In this document: positions 34,213 to 43,395 of the stretch, in pieces
How positions within the stretch are numbered: the first letter of the stretch is position 1
Layout: each line of letters starts with the position of its first letter
Origin: an uncultured Desulfobacter sp.
Lineage (GTDB): Bacteria; Desulfobacterota; Desulfobacteria; Desulfobacterales; Desulfobacteraceae
Reading direction: 5' to 3'
NCBI RefSeq assembly: GCF_963666145.1
Contig: NZ_OY762614.1
Coordinates: forward strand, 2,280,001 to 2,344,000
DNA length: 64,000 nucleotides
The notes under the pieces: generated by a model
The model's database searches: none
Told to the model about the DNA's origin: nothing
The model's input: only the letters and a program-made list of their open reading frames with translations
Program-made: the position numbers and the translations under genes

Positions 34213-36024
34213 ATGGAAAGCACTGACCTTGACCAAAAATTTCCCACACGTCTTGACGCATTCCGCCGTCTGCACAGACAAACGCTGGACAATCGTGAAC
34301 AATTCTGGGCTGACCAGGCAAAACGACTGCAATGGCAGACCGCTTTTTCCTGCGTGGTCAAGGAAGATTTTTCAAAACCACTGTCATCCTGGTTCTGTGA
34401 CGGCCGGATCAACGCCGCCCAGAACGCACTTCACGCAACCATTGAAAAAGGAAATGCAGAGACCCCGGCCCTGGTCTTTTATCAAAAATCCGGCCAAACC
34501 TACACCCTGACGTTCAATGAACTCAAGGCCAAAGTGCTCACCCTTGCCGCAGCCTTTCACCGGACCGGCCTTGTCCAGGGGGACCGCATCGCCTTAAATT
34601 TGCCGAACTGTCCGGAATTTATCATCACAGCCCTGGCATCTGCGTATCTGGGCATCACCTACCTGCCCATCGGCTGCCACCTGCCCCCGTCCATTGTGGC
34701 GGAGGATGCCGTCGCATCAAGGGCAAAACTTGTCATCATGGCGGACAGCAGCGCCTACGAACAGAAAAAAGACCATGTCCTGAAAGTCGCCGCCCTGCTT
34801 GAAAAGACAACCACGCTCGTCTCAAATGAACGACTTGAAGGGATCCCGACCCTTGATGAATACATGGCCCAGGCGGATCCCTCGGGACTTGAACCGGCCT
34901 TTCCCCGGGCGGACCACTCCCTGTTTGCCGTTTATGAAAACCGCCTGGCCGGCAAACATGTGGGTTCCGTTTTCCAGACCGGCGGATTTTTAGTCCAGGC
35001 CCACGCGTCCTTTGACGATATCTTCAACAAAGTCCTTGGTCAGGACAAACCCAGGATGATCGTCAACACCCTGGATATGTCCAAGGCGCCAACCCAGGCT
35101 TACGGTCTTTGGGGCCCGTTAACCAACGGCACGGGTATTATTCTTATTGATGAGGATATCCGGGTAGAAACCATTGAAAAAATTCTCGAGGAACAGCCCA
35201 ATCCCGCGCTGCTGTGTCGGCCCAATTTAATTTCAGAACTCAGGGAACAACTGGACCAAGGCTTGCTGAACACGGACAAACGGTTTTCCGTCATTGCCTG
35301 CTGCGGGAATGCACTGCCCCCCCGACTGGTCAAATATGCAGACAGCCGGCTGGTGGACGCACCGGAACGGATGGTAAACCTGTGGGTTCAGAGCAAAACC
35401 GGAACGGCACTGCTCAATACGTATCCGACACCGGAGCTGAACCGTCCCGGCGCGTTAGGATTTGGTGCATTGGGTGTGGAGCCCCAGGTCATGAGTGATT
35501 TCAGCAAACCCTGTAAAACCAATATCAGCGGCAATCTGATTTTTGACCAGTCATGGCCGGCCATGGCATCAGCGACAGAAGGCACAACAGAACACTTTAA
35601 AAAGACCTATTTTTCAAAATTCCCTGGTTGTTTTTTTACCTACGACGGTGTCCGGTGCGACAAAGACGGTTTTTTCTGGTTCATGGGACGGCTTGATGAC
35701 AGCATCAAGGTAAAAGGACAGAGCATGGGCGCATCACTGATCGAAGGCGTGCTGACCTCCCATTCCCTGGTGGACGAGGCGGCCATCATCAGCGGCCAGG
35801 ACAACTCCGGAGAGGAAATCGTGGCCTTTGTGGTGCCCAGTAAAACGATTCAGGACGAACAAATATGTATTGACCGGATAAAAGATTACATTGCAGAAAA
35901 AATCGGGCGTTTTGCCGTACCTGAAAAAATCATCATCACGGATCAGCTGCCAAGAACTCCCACTGGAAAACTGTTCAGATCTGTATTGCGCCGCATTGCC
36001 TCCGGGGAAGAGACCCTGGACTGA
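34213..36024 (+). CDS. Divergent acyl/acetyl-CoA synthetase-like protein
   Basis: A 603-residue member of the adenylate-forming family, closest in layout to acetyl-CoA synthetase: ACAS-type N-terminus, core, and C-terminal GRLDDSIKVKGQSMG (492-506) with the lysine motif PTGK (Lys586). The P-loop that normally reads YTSGSTGKPKG is YENRLAGKHVG (241-251), and the usual WWQTETG region is LWVQSKTG (390-397). The protein may be slow, regulatory or specialised. The butyrate kinase-phosphotransacylase fusion follows 61 nt later. A possible promoter TTGACA (34098-34103) lies upstream. Substrate unknown. Confidence 0.8.
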   Translation: MESTDLDQKFPTRLDAFRRLHRQTLDNREQFWADQAKRLQWQTAFSCVVKEDFSKPLSSWFCDGRINAAQNALHATIEKGNAETPALVFYQKSGQTYTLTFNELKAKVLTLAAAFHRTGLVQGDRIALNLPNCPEFIITALASAYLGITYLPIGCHLPPSIVAEDAVASRAKLVIMADSSAYEQKKDHVLKVAALLEKTTTLVSNERLEGIPTLDEYMAQADPSGLEPAFPRADHSLFAVYENRLAGKHVGSVFQTGGFLVQAHASFDDIFNKVLGQDKPRMIVNTLDMSKAPTQAYGLWGPLTNGTGIILIDEDIRVETIEKILEEQPNPALLCRPNLISELREQLDQGLLNTDKRFSVIACCGNALPPRLVKYADSRLVDAPERMVNLWVQSKTGTALLNTYPTPELNRPGALGFGALGVEPQVMSDFSKPCKTNISGNLIFDQSWPAMASATEGTTEHFKKTYFSKFPGCFFTYDGVRCDKDGFFWFMGRLDDSIKVKGQSMGASLIEGVLTSHSLVDEAAIISGQDNSGEEIVAFVVPSKTIQDEQICIDRIKDYIAEKIGRFAVPEKIIITDQLPRTPTGKLFRSVLRRIASGEETLD

Positions 36025-36085
36025 CTCCCAGCACACGGACAAACGCCTGTAAATTAATTAGGATACATAAAGGGAAACCTAAAAA

Positions 36086-38563
36086 GTGAGCGCAAAACTT
36101 CGGAATAAAATAATTGAGACCGTTGGCGAAATCGGAAAAATAAATGTTTCCATGTCCGCCTATGAAAGGGAACTGACCGTTACATGTGAAGCCTGGCTGG
36201 CAGACCTTTCAGAGCAGATAAAACAAGGGATGGACGTTGCGGATGCCGGATTAATGCAAAGCGATCTTTCGGCCATCGTTGAGGTGCTGATTAAATCTCC
36301 CCCCTCCCCCGGCATCAATATTATTTTAGGCAATGCCCTGTCCATGATGCTGGAAATAGAGCGGGCAAGCCAGGAAAAATCTCCGGGGATACGGCGTCTT
36401 CTCGGCCCTGCCCTGGCCCGGGAAGCCCGGCGGGAAGATATGCGGTTCCTGCTGCTTAACCCGGGCACCGTCTCCACCCGCATCGCCGTATACCAGGGGC
36501 TGGAGCAGATTCACCGGTTTGAAATCCATGTCCTTCCCGATGAGGAGGACAGCATAGACCACAGGATAAAAGCTGTGGCAGCGCACCTGGAACGCGCCGA
36601 CATTGCGCTTTCCTCCTTTGACGGCATTGCCTGCCAGGGCGGATTTCTCAAACCCATCCCATCGGGCACCTACCGGGTGGTCCCGGAAATGGTCACGGAC
36701 CTTATAGAAAATCCGCTGCGGTCCCATGCCAGTAATATGGGCATTCCCATGGGCATGGAACTGGCCCGGATGGCCGGCAGCCAAAAGGATCCGCTGTTGA
36801 CTACTACAGACCCCTTTGTGTGTGACGAAATGGACCTGGTGGACCGGGTTACAGGATTTGTAAGAATCAAGCGCAACGGGGTCGGGGCCCATTATTTAAG
36901 CCACAAGGCGGTATGGCGGATCGTGGCGTCGTTAATGAACCAGACACCGGAACAGATGAACGCCGTCACCGCCCATTTAGGCGGAGGCACCTCCCTGGCC
37001 GCCCACAGGCAAGGCCGGGTCACCATGCTCATCGACGCCTATTCCGGCCTGCCGTCAACCAGTCGAAGCGGCGCCATAGACATCGACCGGGTCATTAAAG
37101 CCATCAAATCCAAGGATATCTCCATCCGGGACCTTGAACAGGTCATGGACAGCCGGGGCGGGTTGCTCTCCCTTGTGGGCACCAATGATTTCTACGCCAT
37201 GATCGGGTTTCTGCGCCAGGGTGCCACCCCAGTGCAGCGCAAAAAAATAGAACTGGTTCAAAACTTTATGGCAAGAAAAATTGCCGGGGGCATGCTCGAA
37301 CTGACGGCAGACGGGGCAGACGTCAAGGTCATGGCCATTACCGGCGGGCTTGCCTCCAATGCCGACATGATGCACCGGGTTAAACAGAATCTTGCAGGGC
37401 GTTTCCCCGTGGTGACCCTGCCAGGCTACTATGAACATGATGCCCTGGCGGCCGGGCAGATCCGGGGCTATTTTGCCCCCGAGTCACTCAAAGACTATGA
37501 AACCGAACGGGATGAGCTGGCAAAAAAAAGGCATGATGAAGATGTACTGATTGACACCCCGGTCTTCAAACGCGAAATCCGGTTCAAGAAAAAAGGCGCG
37601 CCGTTGACCACCCTGGACGATATCATTGATGCGGCATACCTGACGGTCAAAGAAAATTATGCGCCGACCATCGCCATTGTGGGCGCCAATAACGAAGAGG
37701 CGATCCAGGCGGCCAAACGGGCCAATGAAGAGGGCCAGTTCCGCATCTCCAAGTTTGTCCTCCTTGGTGATTTCCAGGAAATCAGCCAGATGGCCTATGA
37801 ATACGACCTTGTCATTGACAATGACAACTACACCATCATTGATACGGAAACCCCCGTAGAAGAGGCCGTCAGCCTTTTGGACCAGGGCAAGGTTGATATC
37901 CTTATGAAAGGGTGTATCCATACTGAGGATATTCTCAGGGGCGTGTTTAAATACCTCAAAGCCAGCGGCCGCCTGCAAAAAGGCCAGGTCATGAGCCACA
38001 CCGCCATTGTGGATATTCCCACCCGGAGCAAGCTGCTGGCATTTTCCGATGGAGCCCTGAACACATACCCGGATGAAGAAAAACGGGTTGCCATCCTTGA
38101 AAATGCACTAAAAGTAGTGCACAACCTGAATATCAAGGTGCCCAAGGTGGCGGTAATTTCCGCCGTTGAAAACGTAAACCGCAGTGTGGACAGCTCCATT
38201 GAAGCCGAACGGATTGCCGCCCGCTTTGCTGACAGAGATGACTGTATTGTGGAAGGGCCGCTTTCCCTGGATGTGGCCATGGATCTTGCCATTGCCCAGG
38301 AAAAGCATTACGCGGGCCGGATCCAGGGCAATGCCGATGTGCTGATCCTGCCGGATATTGATTCGGGCAATATTTTATGGAAAACCCTGACGACCCAGTC
38401 CGGGGCTGCCCTTGCAGGCGTTATTCTGTGTGGGGATATGCCTTTGATCCTGACATCAAGGGGGGATTCCATACGGTCAAAACTGGCGTCACTGTCCCTT
38501 GCCATAAAATTTTACTTTGATCTTAAAAAGGATAACACCGTTAACATGCAAACGGATGATTAA
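36086..38563 (+). CDS. Fused butyrate kinase - phosphate acyltransferase
   Basis: An 825-residue fusion. Residues 1-115 are unrecognised and helical. Residues 119-465 match butyrate (acetate family) kinase: LLLNPGTVSTRIAVY, HLGGGTS (297-303) and AITGGLA. Residues 505-815 match phosphate acetyl/butyryltransferase: KGCIHTEDILRGV, SHTAIVDIP and LILPDIDSGN. Together these would convert acyl-CoA to acyl phosphate and then to free acid plus ATP, or the reverse. Separate ptb and buk genes are usual; here they are one chain in the order kinase then transferase. The start is GTG 36086 with a weak ribosome site. The acyl substrate cannot be told. Confidence 0.85.
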   Translation: MSAKLRNKIIETVGEIGKINVSMSAYERELTVTCEAWLADLSEQIKQGMDVADAGLMQSDLSAIVEVLIKSPPSPGINIILGNALSMMLEIERASQEKSPGIRRLLGPALAREARREDMRFLLLNPGTVSTRIAVYQGLEQIHRFEIHVLPDEEDSIDHRIKAVAAHLERADIALSSFDGIACQGGFLKPIPSGTYRVVPEMVTDLIENPLRSHASNMGIPMGMELARMAGSQKDPLLTTTDPFVCDEMDLVDRVTGFVRIKRNGVGAHYLSHKAVWRIVASLMNQTPEQMNAVTAHLGGGTSLAAHRQGRVTMLIDAYSGLPSTSRSGAIDIDRVIKAIKSKDISIRDLEQVMDSRGGLLSLVGTNDFYAMIGFLRQGATPVQRKKIELVQNFMARKIAGGMLELTADGADVKVMAITGGLASNADMMHRVKQNLAGRFPVVTLPGYYEHDALAAGQIRGYFAPESLKDYETERDELAKKRHDEDVLIDTPVFKREIRFKKKGAPLTTLDDIIDAAYLTVKENYAPTIAIVGANNEEAIQAAKRANEEGQFRISKFVLLGDFQEISQMAYEYDLVIDNDNYTIIDTETPVEEAVSLLDQGKVDILMKGCIHTEDILRGVFKYLKASGRLQKGQVMSHTAIVDIPTRSKLLAFSDGALNTYPDEEKRVAILENALKVVHNLNIKVPKVAVISAVENVNRSVDSSIEAERIAARFADRDDCIVEGPLSLDVAMDLAIAQEKHYAGRIQGNADVLILPDIDSGNILWKTLTTQSGAALAGVILCGDMPLILTSRGDSIRSKLASLSLAIKFYFDLKKDNTVNMQTDD

Positions 38564-38569
38564 GTAAAA

Positions 38570-39040
38570 ATGACGATGCCCAAAGTCTTTGTAACCCAGG
38601 AATTAAAGGCGACTTTTGCTTGCGAATCATGCGGACAGTCCTATACCAAAGACGTGTCTAAATTTATCAAACATGAGGCCCAGGTCCGGTTAAAAAACAA
38701 ATGCAAATGCGGACACACGTTTAGCGTGATGTTAGAAAGGCGCCGGGTCTTCCGCAAAGAAGTCAGTTTTAAAGGTGTGCTTATCCAGAACCAAAATAAG
38801 TATCCCGGTATGGTTACGGACCTTTCCCGAAACGGTATCCGGTTCAAAACCCGGGACAAAGCATTTTTCAAACAGGACCACGTCGCAGAACTGGTGTTCG
38901 CTTTAGAGAAGCCGAACCGCTGTGAGATCCACAGAACAGTAAGGATCCGAAAAATTTTTTCGGAATACAGCTTTGGCTGCGAATTTGAGGACACCGAGCA
39001 TTTTGACGATCTGGGGAAATACTTTTTGTTTCATTTCTGA
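38570..39040 (+). CDS. Zinc-ribbon PilZ domain protein
   Basis: A 156-residue protein with an N-terminal zinc ribbon (CESCG at 18-22 and CKCG at 44-47) and a PilZ domain. The c-di-GMP motifs are visible as RRRVFRK (57-63) and DLSRNGIRF (about 84-92). It begins 6 nt after the kinase-transferase fusion stop, so it is probably cotranscribed, hinting that c-di-GMP acts on or near that metabolism. Met3 is an alternative start. Confidence 0.8.
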   Translation: MTMPKVFVTQELKATFACESCGQSYTKDVSKFIKHEAQVRLKNKCKCGHTFSVMLERRRVFRKEVSFKGVLIQNQNKYPGMVTDLSRNGIRFKTRDKAFFKQDHVAELVFALEKPNRCEIHRTVRIRKIFSEYSFGCEFEDTEHFDDLGKYFLFHF

Positions 39041-39560
39041 AAATTTTTTAAAATATTTCCCGACGGTTCAACGCCATTGCCTTAATTAGAGCCTGAACGG
39101 AAACCCGTGTTTGAATCAAAAGTTGCCCGGATGCAAGGCGCAGATGGGTGACTTTTCGTTCAAACATTAATGACCCTGCCCCGGGTCAATTGTGATCGGA
39201 CAACACCAGCGAGTTGCTGGTTCAGTTAATGTAGTCATTGAATATCAAAAAGGGACTGATAATAATCAATCGTTCCCGTGTCTGCTTAACAAGTTCCTCA
39301 AGGTAATAATTCGCAGCGCTTGTATTTAAAAACTTCGCCATGTGTATCCCTTTCGTTTATTTTCACTCCCAAACTGGAGAAGCCAACCGATGTGTATCTA
39401 CGGCTTGTCCGTAGTATGCTTCTTGTTTGAATTATATATGTGCTATCCCCGGAATTTCCAGGCTTTTAAACCCTAAAAGCTCCGATAAAAAGTTAAATTT
39501 TCCTGAACCAGGTACTCCCGAAAGGCCGCGCAGTAAACCTGGTCCCTCTCCAGCATTTTG
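39041..39560. other. Intergenic stretch with gene relics
   Basis: About 520 bp with no intact gene. It holds the truncated phospholipase-D-like reading frame described next. A 27-codon minus-strand frame starting at about 39555 (MLERDQVYCAAFREYL) could be another relic. The rest shows no recognisable signal. Confidence 0.45.
39222..39341 (-). pseudogene. Truncated phospholipase D-like gene (N-terminal relic)
   Basis: A 39-codon frame on the minus strand starts at ATG 39339-39341 after AAAGGGAT and reads MAKFLNTSAANYYLEELV, then RERLIIISPFLIFNDYIN and a stop. This is the characteristic N-terminus of a family of PLD-like proteins of about 170-190 residues. The following sequence has no continuation of the domain, so the gene appears cut off after its first strand. 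Confidence 0.6.
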
Positions 39561-40187
39561 TTAACCCATATTCACATTTTTCATTACTTTTTTTATCCAA
39601 GCTATACCTTCAGGTGTTGTCAGCCAATACAATGCTGCACAATTAATACAAACAGTTATCCAATAGGTTACTCTAAAGGAAATTTTTTGGGATTTATGCC
39701 TGAGAAAACTTTGAGCAATTTTAGCTCCTGGCCAGCCTCCGAATACTGACAAAATATGCAAAGTGTTTTCAGAAGTTCTCCACTTTCCAACCTGCGCAGC
39801 ATGTTTATCTTTTGCATATGCCAGGAAGGCAATGAAACTCATCAATGGATATATACAAAGGATTGCGGTAGGAACCAATCTTTCATGATGAAAAATAAAT
39901 AGAACGCCTCCCCAAAAAACAACCAAAACCAATGATAAGAGTCTTTGTCCGATCCCTTTACCATTGTTTTTGTGACCTTTTACAGGAGTGACATCAACTG
40001 CACACGTTCTTCCTTTTTGATCAGTTGATAAATGATAACTCACTCTGAGATCAAGAATCGGACGTTTATGTTTATTGCTGTAATCGTTAATGTGGAAAAA
40101 CAGCTTGCCCTCTCTATTGGAGGGCTTAATGAACCCGAAACCTTTTTCTTCGTTCCAGTTTGATATAATTCCAATTTCTTGTTTCAT
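39561..40187 (-). CDS. Cold-shock domain / DUF1294 membrane protein
   Basis: A 208-residue fusion. Residues 1-70 form a cold-shock-like OB fold (GIISNWNEEKGFGFIKPS, KLFFHINDY). Residues 80-200 hold about four hydrophobic segments of the DUF1294 type, with KWRTSENTLHILSVFGGWPGA. This combination is known and widespread; its function is not established. It is more A+T-rich than the neighbours and has a weak ribosome site, so it may have been acquired. Confidence 0.85.
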   Translation of the reverse strand: MKQEIGIISNWNEEKGFGFIKPSNREGKLFFHINDYSNKHKRPILDLRVSYHLSTDQKGRTCAVDVTPVKGHKNNGKGIGQRLLSLVLVVFWGGVLFIFHHERLVPTAILCIYPLMSFIAFLAYAKDKHAAQVGKWRTSENTLHILSVFGGWPGAKIAQSFLRHKSQKISFRVTYWITVCINCAALYWLTTPEGIAWIKKVMKNVNMG

Positions 40188-40456
40188 GTTTTTGTTTCAG
40201 TGAGTCAACAGTTATATTAGGCCGAATGCGCCAATATTGGAACATACAGATTCTGTATATTGCCCATTCCATACGACTCGAAACCGCTTTATGATTATTT
40301 TCTTTAATAATACAAAATTATGTGAATGTTATCGTATATACTAAATCCCATACGCGATAAAGCTATTTTTGAACCCACCAATAGATTAATTTTCGGCTTC
40401 CCCCCGAATGTTGATAGAAAAATCGTCTGTATCCCAACGTTTGTAGATAGGGAAAA

Positions 40457-41653
40457 TCAAATATTCCCCTCATCCATTTCGTGGATAAGACCCAGAGCCC
40501 GGGTTTTATAACGCTCATGACAGGCGACTTTTTCAAGGGCTTTTTTAGCTGAATGCTTATCCCCGGCACGGCAGGCGCAAAGGCCGTGTAAAAACAGGGA
40601 ATTGATGTCCTTGTGATCCAGGCTGCTTGCCTTGGCAAAGGCTTTGGAGGCCAGGCTGTAATCTTTGTTTTCATAGTGGACCCAACCTTTGATCCGCCAG
40701 AGGCGAGGGGATTTTGGAAAGGCGGCCAAGCCATTTTTCGCGGCATCAAGGGCCTGGTCATAATCGCAGGCTTCAAACCAGCAAGCCGCAGTCCGTTCCC
40801 AGAGCCTTTCACAGGGATCAGCTGCGACAAGTGCAGCATAATTGGGGGCGGCCCGGGACGGAATGCCCAAATTGACGTAGAGGTCTGCCAGCAATTTCCG
40901 CTCCTGCCGGGACAGGGTTGCAACAAGACTGTAGGCTTCCAGATTCTGGGCGGCTTTGCGGTAATTGGCCGTCTCCAGATATAAAACCGAGGCCAGTCGA
41001 AACAGGTAAGCGTCAGGATCAGATCCTGCCAGAAGACGCTCCACGGTTCCCAGGGCCGTTTTAGGCTGCTTGGCTTCCACGGAGGTCTGGGCCAGGAGCT
41101 TCACCCATTTCTCTTCGGGAAGGCCGCTCTTTCCAGAACACAGATCTTTCAGTATGGAAAGCGCTTTTTGTTGTTTTTTGGCGGATATAAATGCCACGGC
41201 GGCATGGAACCGCATCGTATGGTTTTTACTTCCGGTCAGCTCCCAGGCCTTTTCCAGGGCCGTCCCTGCCCGGGTGTATTCTTTCAAATCAAAACAGATC
41301 TTGGCCAGATTCTGCCAGGCCGGGGCATAGGCGGGACAATACTCAATGTTTTTTTCATACGCTTTTAAGGCGGACTTGAATTTGTTTAAATCCAGGTAAC
41401 AGGCCGCCAGGGTATATGTGACAAAGGCATGGTTTTCGTCTGGATGTTTTTGCAAAAATTCGGTCAGGATCTTTTCGGCCGGGGCCGCCTTTTTTTCCGT
41501 CAAAAGCTTCTGGGCTTGCACCAGGGCGGTTCTGGCGTTTGGGGTCAGGGTCTTTTCATCCGGGCATGATCCTTTAGAAGCGTCTTGGGCCCAGGTTAGG
41601 GAAAAAGAAGTGAGTACAATCATCAGACACGTTAAAAAAAAATATCGTCTCAT
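40457..41653 (-). CDS. TPR-repeat periplasmic protein of the TonB operon
   Basis: A 398-residue protein with a signal peptide (about 1-22, cleaved near TWA-QDA) and about eight to nine TPR-like helical repeats across the chain (for example SALKAYEKNIEYCPAYAPAWQNLAKIC). TPR proteins are common companions of ExbB-ExbD-TonB-DUF3450 loci and may scaffold the energising complex. GGAG precedes the ATG. It is the last gene of the minus-strand TonB operon, 2 nt after tonB. Confidence 0.85.
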   Translation of the reverse strand: MRRYFFLTCLMIVLTSFSLTWAQDASKGSCPDEKTLTPNARTALVQAQKLLTEKKAAPAEKILTEFLQKHPDENHAFVTYTLAACYLDLNKFKSALKAYEKNIEYCPAYAPAWQNLAKICFDLKEYTRAGTALEKAWELTGSKNHTMRFHAAVAFISAKKQQKALSILKDLCSGKSGLPEEKWVKLLAQTSVEAKQPKTALGTVERLLAGSDPDAYLFRLASVLYLETANYRKAAQNLEAYSLVATLSRQERKLLADLYVNLGIPSRAAPNYAALVAADPCERLWERTAACWFEACDYDQALDAAKNGLAAFPKSPRLWRIKGWVHYENKDYSLASKAFAKASSLDHKDINSLFLHGLCACRAGDKHSAKKALEKVACHERYKTRALGLIHEMDEGNI

Positions 41654-41655
41654 TG

Positions 41656-42345
41656 TTAATTCTCCAGTTTAAATACCACCGAGGTGGTGACTAAAGTTTT
41701 CACCTTTTGGCCCATGAGTTCACCAGGCGCGTATTTCCAAGTAGACACGGCATCCAGGACCGCCTCTTCAAAAAAACCCGGAGGGTTGGCTTCCACAATT
41801 TTGATGTTCGACACCTGTCCCTCTTTGTCCACAACAAAACTGATTTTAACGGTGCCCTCCCGGCCCATGCGCTTGGCCCGGTAAGGATACCGGGGGGCGG
41901 ATTTAAACCGGGGCACAGGGATGGTATCCACGGCATCCAGGTCCATGATCCCGGTGAAGTCGGTTCCGGCACCCGGGGCTACCGGCCCCGGCTTTGCCGA
42001 TGAAACCATATGGATATCACTGGAAAGCCTTGGATCAATATTAAGATCCAGGCTGGGCATCTGCATCTTCAATTGTTGCTTAGGGACGTTTAACTGTTCG
42101 TGGTGAACGATTTTATGGATCTTTTCCGGCGGTTCTTCTTCTTTGAGTTCCTCTTTTTTCTCGGGTTCCGGCTGGATCGGCTGGGGCTTGATTCGTGTAA
42201 AGGTCACTACATTCAGGCTTTCCAGGTCTCCGGAGCGGGTTTCCATATGAATCAGTCCGGGCAACAGTCCGAACAGGGCCAGGTTGATGATCATAGCCCC
42301 TAAAACGCCCTGCACCAGATACGATTGCTGATATGACAGTTTCAT
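41656..42345 (-). CDS. tonB: TonB family energy-transducing protein
   Basis: Carries proton-motive energy from ExbB-ExbD to outer-membrane receptors. The 229 residues have an N-terminal membrane helix (about 11-32), a Pro/Lys/Glu-rich spacer (KPQPIQPEPEKKEELKEEE) and a C-terminal TonB domain (PRYPYRAKRMGREGTVKISFVVD to AVLDAVSTWKYAPGELMGQ). I chose the ATG at 42343-42345, which overlaps the exbD stop by one base (TAATG), rather than the longer upstream frame. Confidence 0.92.
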   Translation of the reverse strand: MKLSYQQSYLVQGVLGAMIINLALFGLLPGLIHMETRSGDLESLNVVTFTRIKPQPIQPEPEKKEELKEEEPPEKIHKIVHHEQLNVPKQQLKMQMPSLDLNIDPRLSSDIHMVSSAKPGPVAPGAGTDFTGIMDLDAVDTIPVPRFKSAPRYPYRAKRMGREGTVKISFVVDKEGQVSNIKIVEANPPGFFEEAVLDAVSTWKYAPGELMGQKVKTLVTTSVVFKLEN

Positions 42346-42767
42346 TACCCGGATTCTCCCGACCGGGTGGCGGCAATGCTCACCCGCTTGGCACCGGCCA
42401 GCCGACACTGGTCCATCACCTGGATCACCGTTCCGGTGTAGCTGACCTTGTCCGCCACAATGACCACAGCCCCTTCGGGATTCTGGGCCAGTGCCCGGGT
42501 GATATGGGCCCTGACGCTTCGGACATCAATCTTTTGCCCGTCAAAATGGATGGTGCCGTCCCGGGACACAGCCACAAGGATATTCCCGTTTTTTGTCAAT
42601 GTGGCCGATGAGGCCGAGGGGCGTTGGACATCAATCCCTGTTTCCCGGACAAAGCTTGTGGTCACCATAAAAAAAATCAGCAGCAGAAACACAAGATCAA
42701 TGAGCGGACTCATGTTGATATCCATCTCATTGCTTTTCATACGCAGGGAATTTCTTACATTGATCAT
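42345..42767 (-). CDS. exbD: Biopolymer transport protein ExbD
   Basis: The proton-channel partner of ExbB. The 140 residues have one helix with the essential aspartate, in INMSPLIDLVFLLLIFFMV, and a periplasmic domain. AAAGGAG precedes the chosen ATG at 42765-42767; the frame is open 24 codons further but without support. It lies 16 nt after exbB and is coupled to tonB. Confidence 0.93.
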   Translation of the reverse strand: MINVRNSLRMKSNEMDINMSPLIDLVFLLLIFFMVTTSFVRETGIDVQRPSASSATLTKNGNILVAVSRDGTIHFDGQKIDVRSVRAHITRALAQNPEGAVVIVADKVSYTGTVIQVMDQCRLAGAKRVSIAATRSGESG

Positions 42768-42783
42768 TGGTGTGTCTCCTTTT

Positions 42784-43395
42784 TCACAGCCTGCGTTTAA
42801 GAATAATAGCCGCTTCTTCCAGACGATTTTTCGCAGCATGGGAACGCCGGAACAGCAGCGCGCTCATGAAAAACCCGGGAATGGCGACCACAAGACCGCT
42901 CTGGGTGGTCACAAGGGCCTCGGAAATCCCCCCTGCCATGGCCTTGGCATTTCCTGTGCCGAACAGGGTAATGACATCAAAGGTGGTAATCATGCCGGTG
43001 ACGGTGCCCAAAAGGCCGAACAGAGGTGCCACGGCCGCAAACACCGCGATGGCGGCAAGATACCGCTCAAACCCGGGCACTATGGCCATGCAGCACTGGT
43101 CCACAATCCGCTTGTTCACCCGGCAGTCGTTGGTGCGATGTGCCAATACATGGCGGGCGAGATGGGCCCGGGGGCCTTCGGCACCTGCCGGTACCAGGCA
43201 CCTGGAAGCCGGATCACGGTCCAAAATTCTAACCAGGGCGTGAAGGGCGATATCTTTTCGTTCCAGACGGGAGAAGAAAAACATCCGGTCCAGGATCAGA
43301 GCCCACATGGCAAAGGAACAAACGATCAAAGGAATCATGACGACGCCGCCCTGGCCCAGATACGCCAGAATATTGCCAACGACATCGGAAATCAT
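42784..43395 (-). CDS. exbB: Biopolymer transport protein ExbB (short form)
   Basis: A 203-residue MotA/TolQ/ExbB channel protein with three helices and the family segment APLFGLLGTVTGMITTFDVITLFGTG, followed by GGISEALVTTQSGLVVAIPGFF. It overlaps the long ExbB gene by 4 nt. Such short/long ExbB pairs are standard in TonB2-type (TtpC-like) systems. Confidence 0.93.
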   Translation of the reverse strand: MISDVVGNILAYLGQGGVVMIPLIVCSFAMWALILDRMFFFSRLERKDIALHALVRILDRDPASRCLVPAGAEGPRAHLARHVLAHRTNDCRVNKRIVDQCCMAIVPGFERYLAAIAVFAAVAPLFGLLGTVTGMITTFDVITLFGTGNAKAMAGGISEALVTTQSGLVVAIPGFFMSALLFRRSHAAKNRLEEAAIILKRRL

